Origin: a bacterium
Lineage (GTDB): Bacteria; Bacillota; Clostridia; UBA1381
Assembly (NCBI GenBank): GCA_030536655.1
Contig: JAUNPN010000002.1
Coordinates: 1-63,650 of the forward strand
Direction: 5' to 3'
DNA: 63,650 bases
The notes under the pieces are model-generated. The model worked only from the letters and a program-made list of their open reading frames with translations. It did no database searches and had not been told where the DNA came from. The position numbers were made by a program, and so were the translations under genes. Below, in pieces: positions 51,373 to 60,744 of the stretch (positions are counted from its first letter, which is position 1; each line of letters opens with the position of its first letter).

Positions 51373-53430
51373 ATGTCACAGAGTTATTATCGTAACAGGG
51401 AGCTTTCATGGCTGGATTTTGACAAGAGAGTTTTAGAGGAGGCGCAGGATCTGAACAATCCGCTTTGCGAACGCATGACCTTTGCTTCTATTTTCAAGAG
51501 CAATCTGGATGAGTTCTTTATGGTACGTTTCGGTATGCTGCATGACAGTATGCTGTTTTCAAAAAATCCGAGAGAAAATAAAACAAATATGACGGCAAGC
51601 GAACAGATTGATGCTGTTCTTGATAAGACGAGAGAGCTGACTGCTGAGTGTGACAAGACCTTTGCGGACATTATGACTGACGCGGAAAAGCAGGGTATTA
51701 AGCTTGTGAATTTCAAAAGCCTTACAGAAGAACAGGCAATGGCTGTGGAGGATTACTTCAACAAAGAAATAAAGCCGCTTCTGTCGCCGCAGATTGTCGG
51801 CAAAAGACACCCGTTTCCGTTTTTAAAAAATAAGGAAATATATGTGCTGGTAACGCTTAAAACAAAAAATAACAATGAAAAAATAGGTATTGTTCCATGC
51901 GGCAGCAATGTTTTTAAGCGTCTTATTCCAATTAACGGCATAGACGGAGTTTTCATGCTTGCGGAGGAATTAATTCTGCATTATGCGGCTAAGGTGTTTG
52001 ATAAATATAAAGTCAAAGAAAAAACCTTGATGCGCATAATCAGAAATGCCGATATTGATACGGAGGACGCTTATAATGATGAAGAAAATTACCGCGATAT
52101 GATGGAGCGCATCATAAAACAGCGCAAAAAGCTTTGTCCGATTAAGCTTGAGCTTTCAAGAAAAATAGACGACAGCACCGTAAAAGCAATGAGCGCAAAT
52201 CTTGACCTTACAGCAGACAGAGTGTTCTATTCCTCAATCCCGCTTGATTTGTCATTTGTGTTTGATTTGCAGAATTATCTCAGTGACAAAAAGGAGCTGT
52301 TCTATTCTCCGAGAGTTCCGCAGAAAACTCCTTTTGCGGATAATAAGGAAAGTATGATTGCGCAGATCAAGAAAAATGATATACTTCTTTCATATCCGTA
52401 TGAGAGCATGAAGCCGTTTTTCAGACTTCTGAGTGAAGCGGCAAATGACGATGCTGTCGTATCTATAAAAATGACATTGTACCGTGTGGCAAAGTATTCA
52501 AAGATAGTGGAAACGCTTATTGAAGCGGCGGAAAACGGCAAGGAGGTTGTCGTTCTTGTTGAGCTGCGCGCAAGATTTGATGAGGAAAATAATATAGAAT
52601 GGTCAAAACGCCTTGAGGAAGCAGGCTGTAGAATTATATACGGTCTTGAACATCTGAAGGTACATTCCAAGCTGTGTCTGATAACAAGGAAAGAAAACAA
52701 CTCGATAGAATATATTACACAAATCGGTACGGGAAATTATAACGAAAAAACCTCAAAGCAGTACACAGATTATTCTTTAATGACTGCGTCTGCGGATATC
52801 GGCATGGAGGCTGCTAATGTCCTGAACGAGCTTGCTATGGGGCAGGTTGTAGAGCGTACAAAGCATTTGCTTGTCGCACCTAAGTGCTTACAGAATAAAA
52901 TCCTCGCAATGATTGATGAAGAAATCGCAAAGGCAAAGGAAAATAAGCCTGCCTATATCGGCGCAAAGATAAATTCGCTTACTGATAAAAAGATTATTGA
53001 CCGACTTGTCGAAGCATCACAGGCAGGAGTGAAAACAGAATTGATAGTAAGAGGTATATGCTGTCTTATTCCGGGTGTTCAGGGTTACACGGATAATATC
53101 ACCGTAATAAGCATTGTCGGAAGATACCTTGAACATTCAAGAATTTACATATTCGGAGCGGAGCCGGATTGTAAGGTATATATAAGCTCCGCGGACTACA
53201 TGACGAGAAATACGCTCCACCGTGTAGAGGTAGGTGTGCCTGTTTATGATGAAAGACTGAAAATACAGGTGCTTGAAATGTTTAATATAATGCTGGACGA
53301 TAATGTAAAAGCAAGGCGTCAGATGCCTGATTCAACATATGTCAAGCTTCATTCCGATAACGCCCCGCTGAACTCGCAGGAGTATTTCTATAATAAAGCA
53401 TATAAAAATGCACCTCAATCTAAAAACTGA
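51373..53430 (+). CDS. ppk: polyphosphate kinase 1
   Basis: The 685-residue enzyme makes polyphosphate from ATP. It has the N-terminal RELSWLDFDKRVLEEA segment, FKSNLDEFFMVR, and the phospholipase-D-like catalytic halves with LEHLKVHSKLCLI (phosphorylated His) and QIGTGNYNEKTSKQYTDYSL, and a second His region near SSADYMTRNTLHRVEVGVPV. AAAGGAGAG lies before ATG 51373; a frame starting 39 codons earlier adds an atypical leader. It ends the Na/Pi-CorA-PPK operon. Confidence 0.95.
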   Translation: MSQSYYRNRELSWLDFDKRVLEEAQDLNNPLCERMTFASIFKSNLDEFFMVRFGMLHDSMLFSKNPRENKTNMTASEQIDAVLDKTRELTAECDKTFADIMTDAEKQGIKLVNFKSLTEEQAMAVEDYFNKEIKPLLSPQIVGKRHPFPFLKNKEIYVLVTLKTKNNNEKIGIVPCGSNVFKRLIPINGIDGVFMLAEELILHYAAKVFDKYKVKEKTLMRIIRNADIDTEDAYNDEENYRDMMERIIKQRKKLCPIKLELSRKIDDSTVKAMSANLDLTADRVFYSSIPLDLSFVFDLQNYLSDKKELFYSPRVPQKTPFADNKESMIAQIKKNDILLSYPYESMKPFFRLLSEAANDDAVVSIKMTLYRVAKYSKIVETLIEAAENGKEVVVLVELRARFDEENNIEWSKRLEEAGCRIIYGLEHLKVHSKLCLITRKENNSIEYITQIGTGNYNEKTSKQYTDYSLMTASADIGMEAANVLNELAMGQVVERTKHLLVAPKCLQNKILAMIDEEIAKAKENKPAYIGAKINSLTDKKIIDRLVEASQAGVKTELIVRGICCLIPGVQGYTDNITVISIVGRYLEHSRIYIFGAEPDCKVYISSADYMTRNTLHRVEVGVPVYDERLKIQVLEMFNIMLDDNVKARRQMPDSTYVKLHSDNAPLNSQEYFYNKAYKNAPQSKN

Positions 53431-53450
53431 TATATCTCAGAGGAACTCAT

Positions 53451-53699
53451 ATGCAGGAATACGAAGTTCAATCAATAGAATTTAAAATAAAATCGGTATA
53501 CCCCATGCTTCGAAAATCTGAAAAGAAGGTTGCCGATTATATTTTGCGCAATAAAAAGAAGGTTTCAAAAATGACAATGCGCTCTCCGGCGGAAAAAACA
53601 GAGGTAAGCCGGCCTACAATTATGCGCATCTTGAAAGTTCGGGTTCAGGTTCGATTAAAAAGGTGCGTTTGGGTGAGGTTCCTATTGCGTTTGGTTTAA
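53451..53699 (+). pseudogene. truncated RpiR-family regulator
   Basis: Residues 1-60 match the HTH domain of RpiR regulators (FKIKSVYPMLRKSEKKVADY, ILRNKKKVSKMT, VSRPTIMRILK). The usual ~280-residue protein with a SIS sugar-binding domain is missing. After PTIMRILK the frame continues as low-complexity VRVQVRLKRC and stops. A miniature element follows 4 bases later. The neighbouring frame reads SGSGSIKKVRLGEVPIAFGL, so the region is a junction of remnants. Confidence 0.65.
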
Positions 53700-53703
53700 G
53701 ACA

Positions 53704-53883
53704 TTAAGGAACCACTGATTAATTAACGCCTAACGGCTTAGCACGCATTGAACTTGCATATTTTCCGTCATATCATACAAAAATCTCTCGACATACGCGA
53801 GTATGCCTTCGATCTTTTTATATAATCTGACGAAAAATCTGACTGTGTTCACTGCGTACTATATTTAATCAGTGCTTCCTTAA
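53704..53883 (+). mobile_element. miniature inverted-repeat element (family B), copy 3
   Basis: A 180-bp copy almost identical to 18586-18765 (differences near CTGACTGTG and ACTGCGTAC), with ends TTAAGGAACCACTGATTAA and TTAATCAGTGCTTCCTTAA. It lies in a degraded region between two gene fragments. Confidence 0.88.
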
Positions 53884-53893
53884 AAATTTGAAA

Positions 53894-53989
53894 ATGCAGT
53901 CCTCTGAGATCGATGTTATCAAATCGAATGTGGATATGATTTTAAATATGCCTAAAGAAATGGTTAAACAAGAAGAAAAGGAATTATAA
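53894..53989 (+). pseudogene. 31-residue gene tail after the miniature element
   Basis: The frame MQSSEIDVIKSNVDMILNMP then KEMVKQEEKEL ends in TAA just before a terminator. It has no ribosome site and looks like the 3' end of a gene cut by the element. The family is not recognised. Confidence 0.4.
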
Positions 53990-53990
53990 A

Positions 53991-54026
53991 GAACGGAGTT
54001 ATCGGCTTGATAACTCCGTTCTCTAC
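53991..54026. terminator. terminator between convergent genes
   Basis: GAACGGAGTTATC (53991-54003) and GATAACTCCGTTC (54009-54021) form a perfect 13-bp stem. Confidence 0.8.
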
Positions 54027-54031
54027 ATAGT

Positions 54032-54661
54032 TTATTCCGCAACAACGCTGATTCTCTGCTGAATGTGATTGCCGTTTACGATTTCATCAACCATTGCTAT
54101 GGCATAGTCCGCATAGCTGATTACACTTTCGCCCTTGCCGTTCAATACAAATTCCTCGCCGCCTAAGATATACTTGCCTGTTTTTGTGCCGTCCGCCTGA
54201 AAATCTGCGGCAGGACTTATATATGTCCACTTGACGTCATTGCGCTCTCTCAGCTCGCCGAGAGCCTTTGCCATTGCAGCAGCAAGAGGCTTGAACGCGT
54301 CCGGGAAATTCTCGCCGTCCGAAACTGTCAATGTGTGTTCGGGATTTACATACAAGCTGCCTGCGCCGCCGACTACAAGAAGTCTTGTGTCTGAACCGGA
54401 CAGAGCGTTGCACAATACCTTTAATGATGTGCTGTGCTGCGGAAGTGTTTCCGGCGTCCATGCGCCGAATGCGTCAACTACCGCGTCAAAGCCCTTTAAA
54501 TCCTCTGATGTAAGTTCAAACAAATCCTTAACGATTGCCTTATCCGCCGCGCTTTTATTCTCGCCGCGCACCACTGCCGTTACGTCAAGACCTCTGCCGA
54601 TTGCTTCCTCTACGATTAACTTTCCTTCTTTTCCGTTTGCACAAATTACTGCTATTTTCAT
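54032..54661 (-). CDS. NAD(P)-dependent oxidoreductase, NmrA/YwnB-like SDR
   Basis: The 209-residue protein has the nucleotide-binding start MKIAVICANGKEGKLIVEEA, KGFDAVVDAFGAW, LLVVGGAGSLYVNPEH and a WTYISPAADF segment of atypical short-chain dehydrogenases (NAD(P)H-binding, flavin-reductase-like). Substrate unknown. GGAGGTAATCAAA lies before the ATG at 54661. Single gene on the minus strand. Confidence 0.85.
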   Translation of the reverse strand: MKIAVICANGKEGKLIVEEAIGRGLDVTAVVRGENKSAADKAIVKDLFELTSEDLKGFDAVVDAFGAWTPETLPQHSTSLKVLCNALSGSDTRLLVVGGAGSLYVNPEHTLTVSDGENFPDAFKPLAAAMAKALGELRERNDVKWTYISPAADFQADGTKTGKYILGGEEFVLNGKGESVISYADYAIAMVDEIVNGNHIQQRISVVAE

Positions 54662-54725
54662 TTTGATTACCTCCATAAAATTAAATTTTAATATATTTTA
54701 TATTCGGCATTTGCCGATTATTTAC

Positions 54726-55931
54726 TTAAAACTTGCCGTTTTCGTTTGCCCATTCGCTCTTGTCAGGAATAGTTTCGATAATATCCCAATGTTCTATAAT
54801 TTTACCGTTTTCAATTCTCCACATATCATAGAATGCTGTCGGTGCGCCGCCGAGAGTTCCCTCGCTGACCGCAAGAACAAAGTTGCCCTGACCTACAATA
54901 ATCGGTGTATCGGTATAAATCATTTCGATACCCTGTTCTGCATATGCCGCGAGAGCTGCACCCAGACCGTCAAGACCGTCTGCTATGCCTGTGTTATGCT
55001 GAATATACTCGTTTCCGTTGAAATACGAGGTCAGATTGTCGGGATTTTCACCTACAAGAACGTCTTTTATAAAGTTTGCTGCAATCTGTTTATTTTCCTC
55101 TGTCTTGTCAAGTTCCTTAAATTCTGTCGCACCGTCAATCTGTGTGCGCCCGCTTGGATTAGGCTCTGCCTTTGACGCTAAGTTATCCCAATGCTCTGCG
55201 ATTTTACCGTTTTCAAATCGGAATATGTCAAAAGCTACCTGCTCTCCTGCGCCCGCAAAGTTATATACTGTTTGCAGGAATACATAATCACCGTCGGCAA
55301 ATGCGCGGACATTATTTACCGTCGTTTTAACCGGAGCTGACGCGAGATACTCAACCGAGCCTACAAACGCGTCCCGTCCTGTTCCGTATGCGAGATTGTG
55401 CTGAATGTAGTTCTCTGTCAAGAGATTTTTCGCAACATTTGTATCGCCGCTTGCAAAGCTGCCGATTAAATCAAGAGCTTTCTTTGTGTTAGTGGTTACG
55501 CTTGCTGTCTTTGCCGCTTCGTCCCAATCAACGTCATAGCCGACTGTTTCGGAAATAAATCTGAAAGGAACAAGGGTTCTGTCATTCTTGATATGAGTTG
55601 CATTGTCGAGTTTGACATTCTTTGTTTCCTTATTCTTTGTCACTGCTACGGTGTCTGAACCGACAACGAATTTTAGGTTTACATTATTGCAGTCGATAAC
55701 TACCGTCGAGCTTTCGTTGATGTAGTCAACCGTTGCGTCGATATTTTCAAATACACCTCTTACGGGAACATAAGTCTTTCCGTCAACAATTTCGGGGGTT
55801 ACGTCCTCAAAGGCTACCGTTGTGCCATCAACCGTTACATTTATATTCGTGTCTGCCATAACATTTACTGCTCCGCTTGCGAGCAATGCCGCTGTTAATA
55901 ATATGCTTAATGTTCTCTTTTTCATTGTCAT
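54726..55931 (-). CDS. secreted protein: copper-amine-oxidase-type N-domain plus two SnoaL-like domains
   Basis: The 401-residue protein has a signal peptide (1-26, ending NVMA), a stalk domain of the copper amine oxidase N-terminal type (about 27-150, VDGKTYVPVRGVFENIDATV, RTLVPFRFISETVGYDVDWD) and two tandem SnoaL-like folds (about 155-265 and 280-395), each with EHWD near its end (GKIAEHWDNLAS and GKIIEHWDIIET). The stalk domain is a common surface module in Clostridia. The SnoaL pair may be enzyme-like or ligand-binding; the function is unknown. AAGGAGGACAATGAC precedes the ATG. Confidence 0.85.
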   Translation of the reverse strand: MTMKKRTLSILLTAALLASGAVNVMADTNINVTVDGTTVAFEDVTPEIVDGKTYVPVRGVFENIDATVDYINESSTVVIDCNNVNLKFVVGSDTVAVTKNKETKNVKLDNATHIKNDRTLVPFRFISETVGYDVDWDEAAKTASVTTNTKKALDLIGSFASGDTNVAKNLLTENYIQHNLAYGTGRDAFVGSVEYLASAPVKTTVNNVRAFADGDYVFLQTVYNFAGAGEQVAFDIFRFENGKIAEHWDNLASKAEPNPSGRTQIDGATEFKELDKTEENKQIAANFIKDVLVGENPDNLTSYFNGNEYIQHNTGIADGLDGLGAALAAYAEQGIEMIYTDTPIIVGQGNFVLAVSEGTLGGAPTAFYDMWRIENGKIIEHWDIIETIPDKSEWANENGKF

Positions 55932-55996
55932 TGTCCTCCTTAGGAAAATCTTTTTGGCTGAGATGCCGTCCGCTCATCTCCTTACCTTGTGATTAC

Positions 55997-56025
55997 ATTA
56001 TAGCACCGCTCTGAATGCTTGTAAA
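55997..56025 (-). promoter_or_regulatory. promoter of the SnoaL-domain gene
   Basis: On the minus strand TTTACA (plus 56020-56025), 17-base spacer, TATAAT (plus 55997-56002). Confidence 0.7.
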
Positions 56026-56154
56026 GTACGCACTTTTTTGTGCTGTAGTTACCTGTTGGTGACTTTTGGGCGGTTTCTGAATGGTAACTTTTGCGTATCT
56101 ATGAGGTTTAAAGCCAATAAAATTTTTTCAAAAATTTTTTCAAAAAAATTTAAA

Positions 56155-56188
56155 AAACGCTGTACTCCAAAACAGAATACAGCGTTAA
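56155..56188 (-). terminator. hairpin with T-run on the minus strand
   Basis: AACGCTGTA and TACAGCGTT pair, and the minus strand continues with six T. No minus-strand gene is obvious to its right, so its transcript is unknown. Confidence 0.5.
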
Positions 56189-56307
56189 AAATAGGCTTGC
56201 AAAATTCAGCAAGGAAAATCTAATTTTAAGGCAGTATGTGTGTTTATATTGGATAGGCGGGTTTTGCGAGTTATCAAATGTATTTTATAAATAATTTTCA
56301 AAAAGTC

Positions 56308-56336
56308 TTGACATTAGTACAGTTTTGGACTATAAT
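56308..56336 (+). promoter_or_regulatory. promoter of the marR-MATE operon
   Basis: A perfect TTGACA (56308-56313), 17-base spacer and TATAAT (56331-56336). ATTAGTAC occurs in the spacer and again just downstream (about 56338-56347), possible MarR half-sites. Confidence 0.7.
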
Positions 56337-56378
56337 ATAATTAGTACGGAAGCAGACTAATATTAAGGAGGAGTAACT

Positions 56379-56846
56379 ATGATAGAAAATAATGCTTTTA
56401 TGGAACAGTTAAACCAATTCTATACTTTGTGACAAGAATACAACTATGTATATGAGGAGTGGGCAAAAGCGCAAGGGTTATCCGTCAACAGCCTGTTAAT
56501 TTTATATGCTATTTATGAAGATGGAGAGGATTGCACACAAAAGAAAATAAGTCAAAAATGGCTGATACCCAAGCAAACCACCAATATGGTATTGAAAGAC
56601 TTTGAACAAAAAGGGTTTGTTGAATTGTCCCCTATGTCAGAGGACAAAAGAAATAAAGTTATTTGTTTTACAGCGACAGGAAAAGAATATGCAGACACAA
56701 TCATTTCCAAGCTACGAAAAGTGGAATTGTTTGTAATAGAGAAAATGGGAATTGAGCGTATGAAGCAGTTAAATGACAGTACGGCTTTATTTGTAGAGCT
56801 TTTTCGTAAAGCGGGAGGTAAACAAGATAATGAAACAAATGCGTGA
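56379..56846 (+). pseudogene. MarR-family regulator with an in-frame stop
   Basis: AGGAGGAGTAACT precedes the ATG at 56379. The frame encodes a MarR regulator (YVYEEWAKAQGLSVNSLLIL, KWLIPKQTTNMVLKDFEQKG, SEDKRNKVICFTATGKEYAD) of 155 residues, but codon 18 is TGA (56430-56432) in FYTL-stop-QEYNYVYEEW. A Trp codon there would differ by one base. Re-initiation could yield only a piece without the first helix. It overlaps the MATE gene it would control. Confidence 0.82.
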
Positions 56847-58153
56847 TATAAAAACTTTCTTTCGGTATGTTATCCCATCTGTGTTATCCTTTGCATTATC
56901 AGGAGTGTATGCAATCGTAGACGGGTACTTTGTCGGAAACAGTATGGGGGATATTGGTCTGTCGGCAGTTAATATCGCTTATCCCATTGTCGCTGTTATT
57001 CAGGCATTGGGTACGGGAATAGGTATGGGCGGCGCTATTTACTATTCTATCAATAAAGCAGAGGGAAAGGAAAAAGAAGCCGGAGAATTTACAGCAGGCG
57101 CCTTGTGGGTGTTAATTATTGCAAGCGCAATATTAACGTTTTCAATATTCTTTCTGAACAATCCGCTTTTACGGTTATTAGGAGCAGAGGGCAGTCTGCT
57201 TTCTTTGGGGGAGGAATATATTGCTATTATTGCCTTGGGTGCAGGTCTACAAATTATCGGTACAGGACTAATTCCGTTTATACGTAATCACGGCGGTTCA
57301 TTTTATGCTATGTTTGCTATGGTTGCAGGATTTATAACAAATATTATACTTGATTATCTGTTTGTGTGGGTGCTTGGACAGGGTGTTGAAGGTGCAGCGA
57401 GGGCTACTGTAATCGGTCAAGGTATTACTATGCTGATTGCATTGATTTATTTACTGCACAAAAAAACAGTTTACACTGCGTATCCCGTTTTCAAAAATTG
57501 GAAAAGTATATGCTTCTATTTTTAAAATAGGAATCGCGCCTTTTGGGCTTGCGATGACGCCAAATATTTCATTGATAATTATAAACAGTTTTTCTATATC
57601 ATACGGCGGCGAATCGACAATCGCCACTTATGCGTGTATTGGTTATATCATTTGTATTATATATTTGATTTTACAGGGTGTCGGCGATGGAAGCCAGCCG
57701 CTAATCAGTAAATATTACGGCGAAAGAAATTTTGATAATATGAAAAATATACGGAAATTGGCATGCGGTTTTGCCTTGCTGCTATCTTTAATTGGCTGTG
57801 CGGTTATGTATATAACAAGAGAAAAACTTGGAATATTATTCGGAGCATCAAGCGAAGTAAATACGGAGATTTCAAAAATAATACCGATATTTTTGATGTC
57901 AGTTCCCTTTGTTGCAATAAACCGTATTACAACCGCAAGTTTTTATGCAACGGAAAAAAGCGCATTTTCTTATATTCTAACATTTATAGAGCCATTTTTG
58001 ATGTTGGTTTTAATGCTTATTCTGCCACCGTTATTCGGCGGTCAGATTATGATTTGGTGGAGTACAGTATTTGCAAGAATTTTATCTGCTATCTTAGCCT
58101 TAATTCTGAAACAGCGTGTTGATAAAGGAGAAATGACATTATGCAGCACTTAA
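56830..58153 (+). pseudogene. MATE-family efflux transporter with a frameshift
   Basis: The first frame (56830-57525, 231 residues, MRDIKTFFRYVIPSVLSFAL) and second frame (from about 57492 to 58153, KIGIAPFGLAMTPNISLIII to QRVDKGEMTLCST) are the two halves of one ~440-residue MATE drug/sodium antiporter. A single-base change in the A-rich TTTCAAAAATTGGAAAAG at about 57492 separates them. A sequencing or assembly error is possible in this homopolymer. With the MarR gene it forms a typical regulated efflux pair, now broken. Confidence 0.85.
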
Positions 58154-58179
58154 AATTACAATGGTTAGTTTCAAATTGA

Positions 58180-58359
58180 TACATAGACGATAATATACCG
58201 GAGTGGGCGCGTGAAAGCGTACAGTGGTGCGTGGACAAGGGCATTATCAAGGGCACAGGAGAAGGACTGGGACTTGATGATAAGGATTTGAAGTATTGCG
58301 TGGTACTGCACCGTACCGCACGTGTTACAGCTAAAATTTGCGGCGGCGTTGAGCTTTAA
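58180..58359 (+). pseudogene. SLH-domain fragment
   Basis: The frame without a start encodes YIDDNIPEWARESVQWCVDK and GIIKGTGEGLGLDDKDLKYC, the pattern of an SLH-like module (WA-x-x-S-x-x-x-x-x-x-x-x-G-I-x-x-G). It breaks off where the TRAE motif should be. It is a stray tail of a surface protein next to the IS element. Confidence 0.65.
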
Positions 58360-58676
58360 AAACGGTAAAATATGCACTGTTTGTCGGATGGTGTCGAAAC
58401 ATGTATGACGATTTTTCTTGCATTTTTGGGAAAAGTGATGTATAATAAGTGCATAAGGTTAAATGATTTACATTCTTGTTATGGAATTGTCAAGATTTGT
58501 GCAGTCAAAAAAACACCCAAAATTTCTTCCCATTAATTGTGCAGTTTGCTGATTTCAATTGCTGTAACATCTTACCACGCATTTTCGGAATACTGTCAAG
58601 GTCACCGAAGGTGCTTGTATTAACCTTGACAGTATTTTGAAAATGTATATACTGTCTGTCAGCGATTGAAATCCTC

Positions 58677-59602
58677 CTATGCTGCCAATACTATTTTAGC
58701 CTCATACTGTTCCCGATACTGTACCGGCGACAAGCCTTCCGGATTAGAAGTGTGAATTCTTAATCTGTTATAGTAGACAACTATGTACCGGAATATTACA
58801 GTCTTCACCTCATCGCGCGTCATCTTATATGTTGGAATACGATATATTTTTTCCTTTTTCAATGTCGCAAAGAAGCTTTCCATCCTTGCGTTGTCAAAAC
58901 AATGGCCTGTGCCGCTTAAGCTTTGTACTATTCCATTCTTTTTCAATTCCTCTCTGAATTCAGCGCTCGTGTATTGACTTCCCCTATCCGAATGCAAAAT
59001 GACATTTTGCAAATTGCCAAACTTTTCAGTGACTTGTCTTACAGTATCTATGCACAGTTCTTTTTTCATATTGTCACGCATTTCAAATGCGACAATCTCG
59101 CCGTTAAAGCAATCCAGAATTGCGGATAGATACAGTTTTCCGTCAGAACAAGGTATCTCTGTAATATCAGTAAGAAGCTTTGTCATCGGCTCATTCGCCT
59201 TAAAGTTTCTCTTGATAAGATTCTCTTTTTCTTGAACTTCGGTTGTGGCCTTTGTTATGCTGTGTGGTTTTCGGCACTTGTGAATATATCCGCCCGCTTT
59301 CATAGCTCTATATACAGTTCTTTCGCTAACATTAACACTCCTCTGTGTTAACGCTGTGTGCATCCTGCGCGAACCGTAATTGTCGTTATCCGGATGCTCA
59401 TCAAGAATTTTTCTAATTTAGACCAGAAGAAGCTGTTGTTTTGTAGGCTTATCCCGATGCTTTAACCAACGATAGTAACCGGATTCGCTGATTCGCAATG
59501 CTGCGCACATTGCTTTTACAGAATACTGTTCCCTATATTGAAACACAAACAAATGACGTTCGGCAGTCTTTACCTCTTCCGGTCTTCTGCGAAAAAACCG
59601 AG
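58677..59602 (-). pseudogene. IS3-family transposase OrfB with a stop codon
   Basis: The integrase-like OrfB has the DDE motifs KLLTDITEIPCSDGKLYL, VILHSDRGSQYTS and ARMESFFATLKKEKI and the tail YNRLRIHTSNPEGLSPVQYR. The N-terminal part (KAMCAALRISESGYYRWLKH) reads on from orfA by a -1 shift. A TAA at 59418-59420 interrupts it between QQLLLV and IRKILDEHPDN. Translation from a later ATG (59363) gives 228 residues with the whole catalytic core. Confidence 0.88.
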
Positions 59603-59842
59603 AGCATCCTTTAATATATCATTAGCACGCCTCAGTTCAGCGTTTTCTTTTTCAAGCTCCTTTATCCGACGTGTTGTTTCAGCATCACCCGATTTTTCGC
59701 TTGATTGCTTTATCTTTCGCTGCTTACGCCAGTCTGAGAGAGTATTGTAGCGTAAACCTAATTGAGAGGCAGCTTTCTTGATTCCTATTTCATCAGAGAG
59801 TTTTAACGCTTGTTCTTTAAATTCCTTATTGTACCTTGTCAT
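59570..59842 (-). CDS. IS3-family transposase OrfA
   Basis: The 90-residue protein has the HTH (EFKEQALKLSDEIGIKKAAS, LGLRYNTLSDWRK) and a leucine-zipper-like helix (RIKELEKENAELRRANDILK) of IS3 OrfA. A slippery TTTTTTC lies near its 3' end, where ribosomes normally shift -1 into OrfB. Confidence 0.9.
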   Translation of the reverse strand: MTRYNKEFKEQALKLSDEIGIKKAASQLGLRYNTLSDWRKQRKIKQSSEKSGDAETTRRIKELEKENAELRRANDILKDALGFFAEDRKR

Positions 59843-59993
59843 AATGTTACACCCTACTTTCTGTTATTTATTATATCACTTTTTTGGGTGTTTGTCGACT
59901 CTATTTATATTATACTATTCCAGTTCCTTAATGTATCGACAAAGTATAATAGTAACAGTGTGAATTGTTATCAAGTTTACCGTAAATTTTAGA

Positions 59994-60026
59994 ATAAAAA
60001 AGACATACCAAATCTTTGATATGTCT
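59994..60026 (-). terminator. minus-strand hairpin terminator
   Basis: On the minus strand AGACATATCAAA pairs with TTTGGTATGTCT and is followed by TTTTTATTC. It lies beyond the tRNA-Trp terminator. Confidence 0.5.
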
Positions 60027-60132
60027 TGATGAATAAATTCTTAGTTATATATTGTTCGTTCCTGACTAATTTTTATATGTTTCTATGTGCTTTTTTTTTG
60101 TGTTTGTTTTTGCGGGCTGAAAAGACAAGAAA

Positions 60133-60176
60133 AAGCCCATAACTATGCGATTTTCTCGATAACTACGGGCTTTTAA
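60133..60176 (-). terminator. tRNA-Trp terminator
   Basis: On the minus strand AAAAGCCC and GGGCTTTTT close a larger stem that also pairs GTAGTTAT with ATAGTTAT-like bases. It starts 3 bases after the tRNA. Confidence 0.7.
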
Positions 60177-60179
60177 AAT

Positions 60180-60255
60180 TGGCAGGGGTACAAGGACTCG
60201 AACCTTGGGCACGCGGTTTTGGAGACCGCTGCTCTACCAACTGAGCTACACCCCT
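60180..60255 (-). tRNA. tRNA-Trp (CCA anticodon)
   Basis: The minus strand folds as a 76-base cloverleaf: AGGGGTG acceptor, AGCTCAGTTGGTAGAGC D-arm, GCGGT anticodon stem around CTCCAAA (anticodon CCA) and GGTTCGAGTCC T-arm. The 3' CCA is encoded. Confidence 0.95.
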
Positions 60256-60639
60256 ATTTAGCACTTCCAACCAAAGTACTTATACAGTATAACATATTTA
60301 TAGTATTTTGTCAAGTGATTTTTTGAATTTTTTTTACCGCTTTAGACGTAAAAGGTTGCTATTAAGGTATCAGAGGGAGCCGGAACATAACAATACGCGT
60401 AATATCTTATTTATAATAAGTGTAAATTCTATTACAAAAATACTATGTTTTTTGCGTTACATGTGCCGAAATTCTTGATTTTTTATTTTTGTGAATTTTT
60501 CAGAACTTCGGGAATGCATATTTTAAGGCATTCTTACGTGAATAGCAACTATAAAAGAATTGTCCGGCAGATTTTATACAAAAAAGAACAATAAAAATAA
60601 TATTTATAAACAAAATTCTGTTATTTTATATGATAAATC
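60256..60639. other. AT-rich intergenic region
   Basis: Between tRNA-Trp and the c-di-GMP gene I see no coding frame, repeat or recognised RNA structure. The stretch is A/T-rich with several TTTTTT tracts. Confidence 0.4.
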
Positions 60640-60668
60640 TTGCGTAATTATAGGAAACATGCTATAAT
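60640..60668 (+). promoter_or_regulatory. promoter of the c-di-GMP signalling gene
   Basis: TTGCGT (60640-60645), 17-base spacer, TATAAT (60663-60668). Confidence 0.6.
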
Positions 60669-60744
60669 TATAATATGATGTTTTGTGCGTACAGCAAGGG
60701 AAGGACAGTATATATAGATTAGAATATTGATGGAGAGTATTGTG

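Larger units (their letters stand above)
58497..59905 (-). mobile_element. IS3-family insertion sequence (inactivated)
   Basis: Two overlapping transposase frames lie between imperfect inverted ends: GTCAAAAAAACACCC near 58504 and, inverted, GTCGACAAACACCC near 59886-59898. Ends are approximate by a few bases. The second frame has a TAA in the N-terminal part, so this copy probably cannot transpose alone. Confidence 0.8.

Noticed and set aside
56038-56223. 61-residue plus-strand frame
   Set aside because: It has no ribosome site, runs through an A/T-rich tract and a hairpin, and looks unlike any protein family.
46536-56432. In-frame TGA codons as evidence for TGA read as Trp or selenocysteine
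   Set aside because: TGA terminates iorA (17874-17876) and recN normally, the affected genes carry other lesions too, and no SECIS-like hairpin was seen after the codons.
58497-59905. Composite transposon made from IS3 and the ISAs1 fragment
   Set aside because: The two belong to different families, lie 19 kb apart, and neither is intact.
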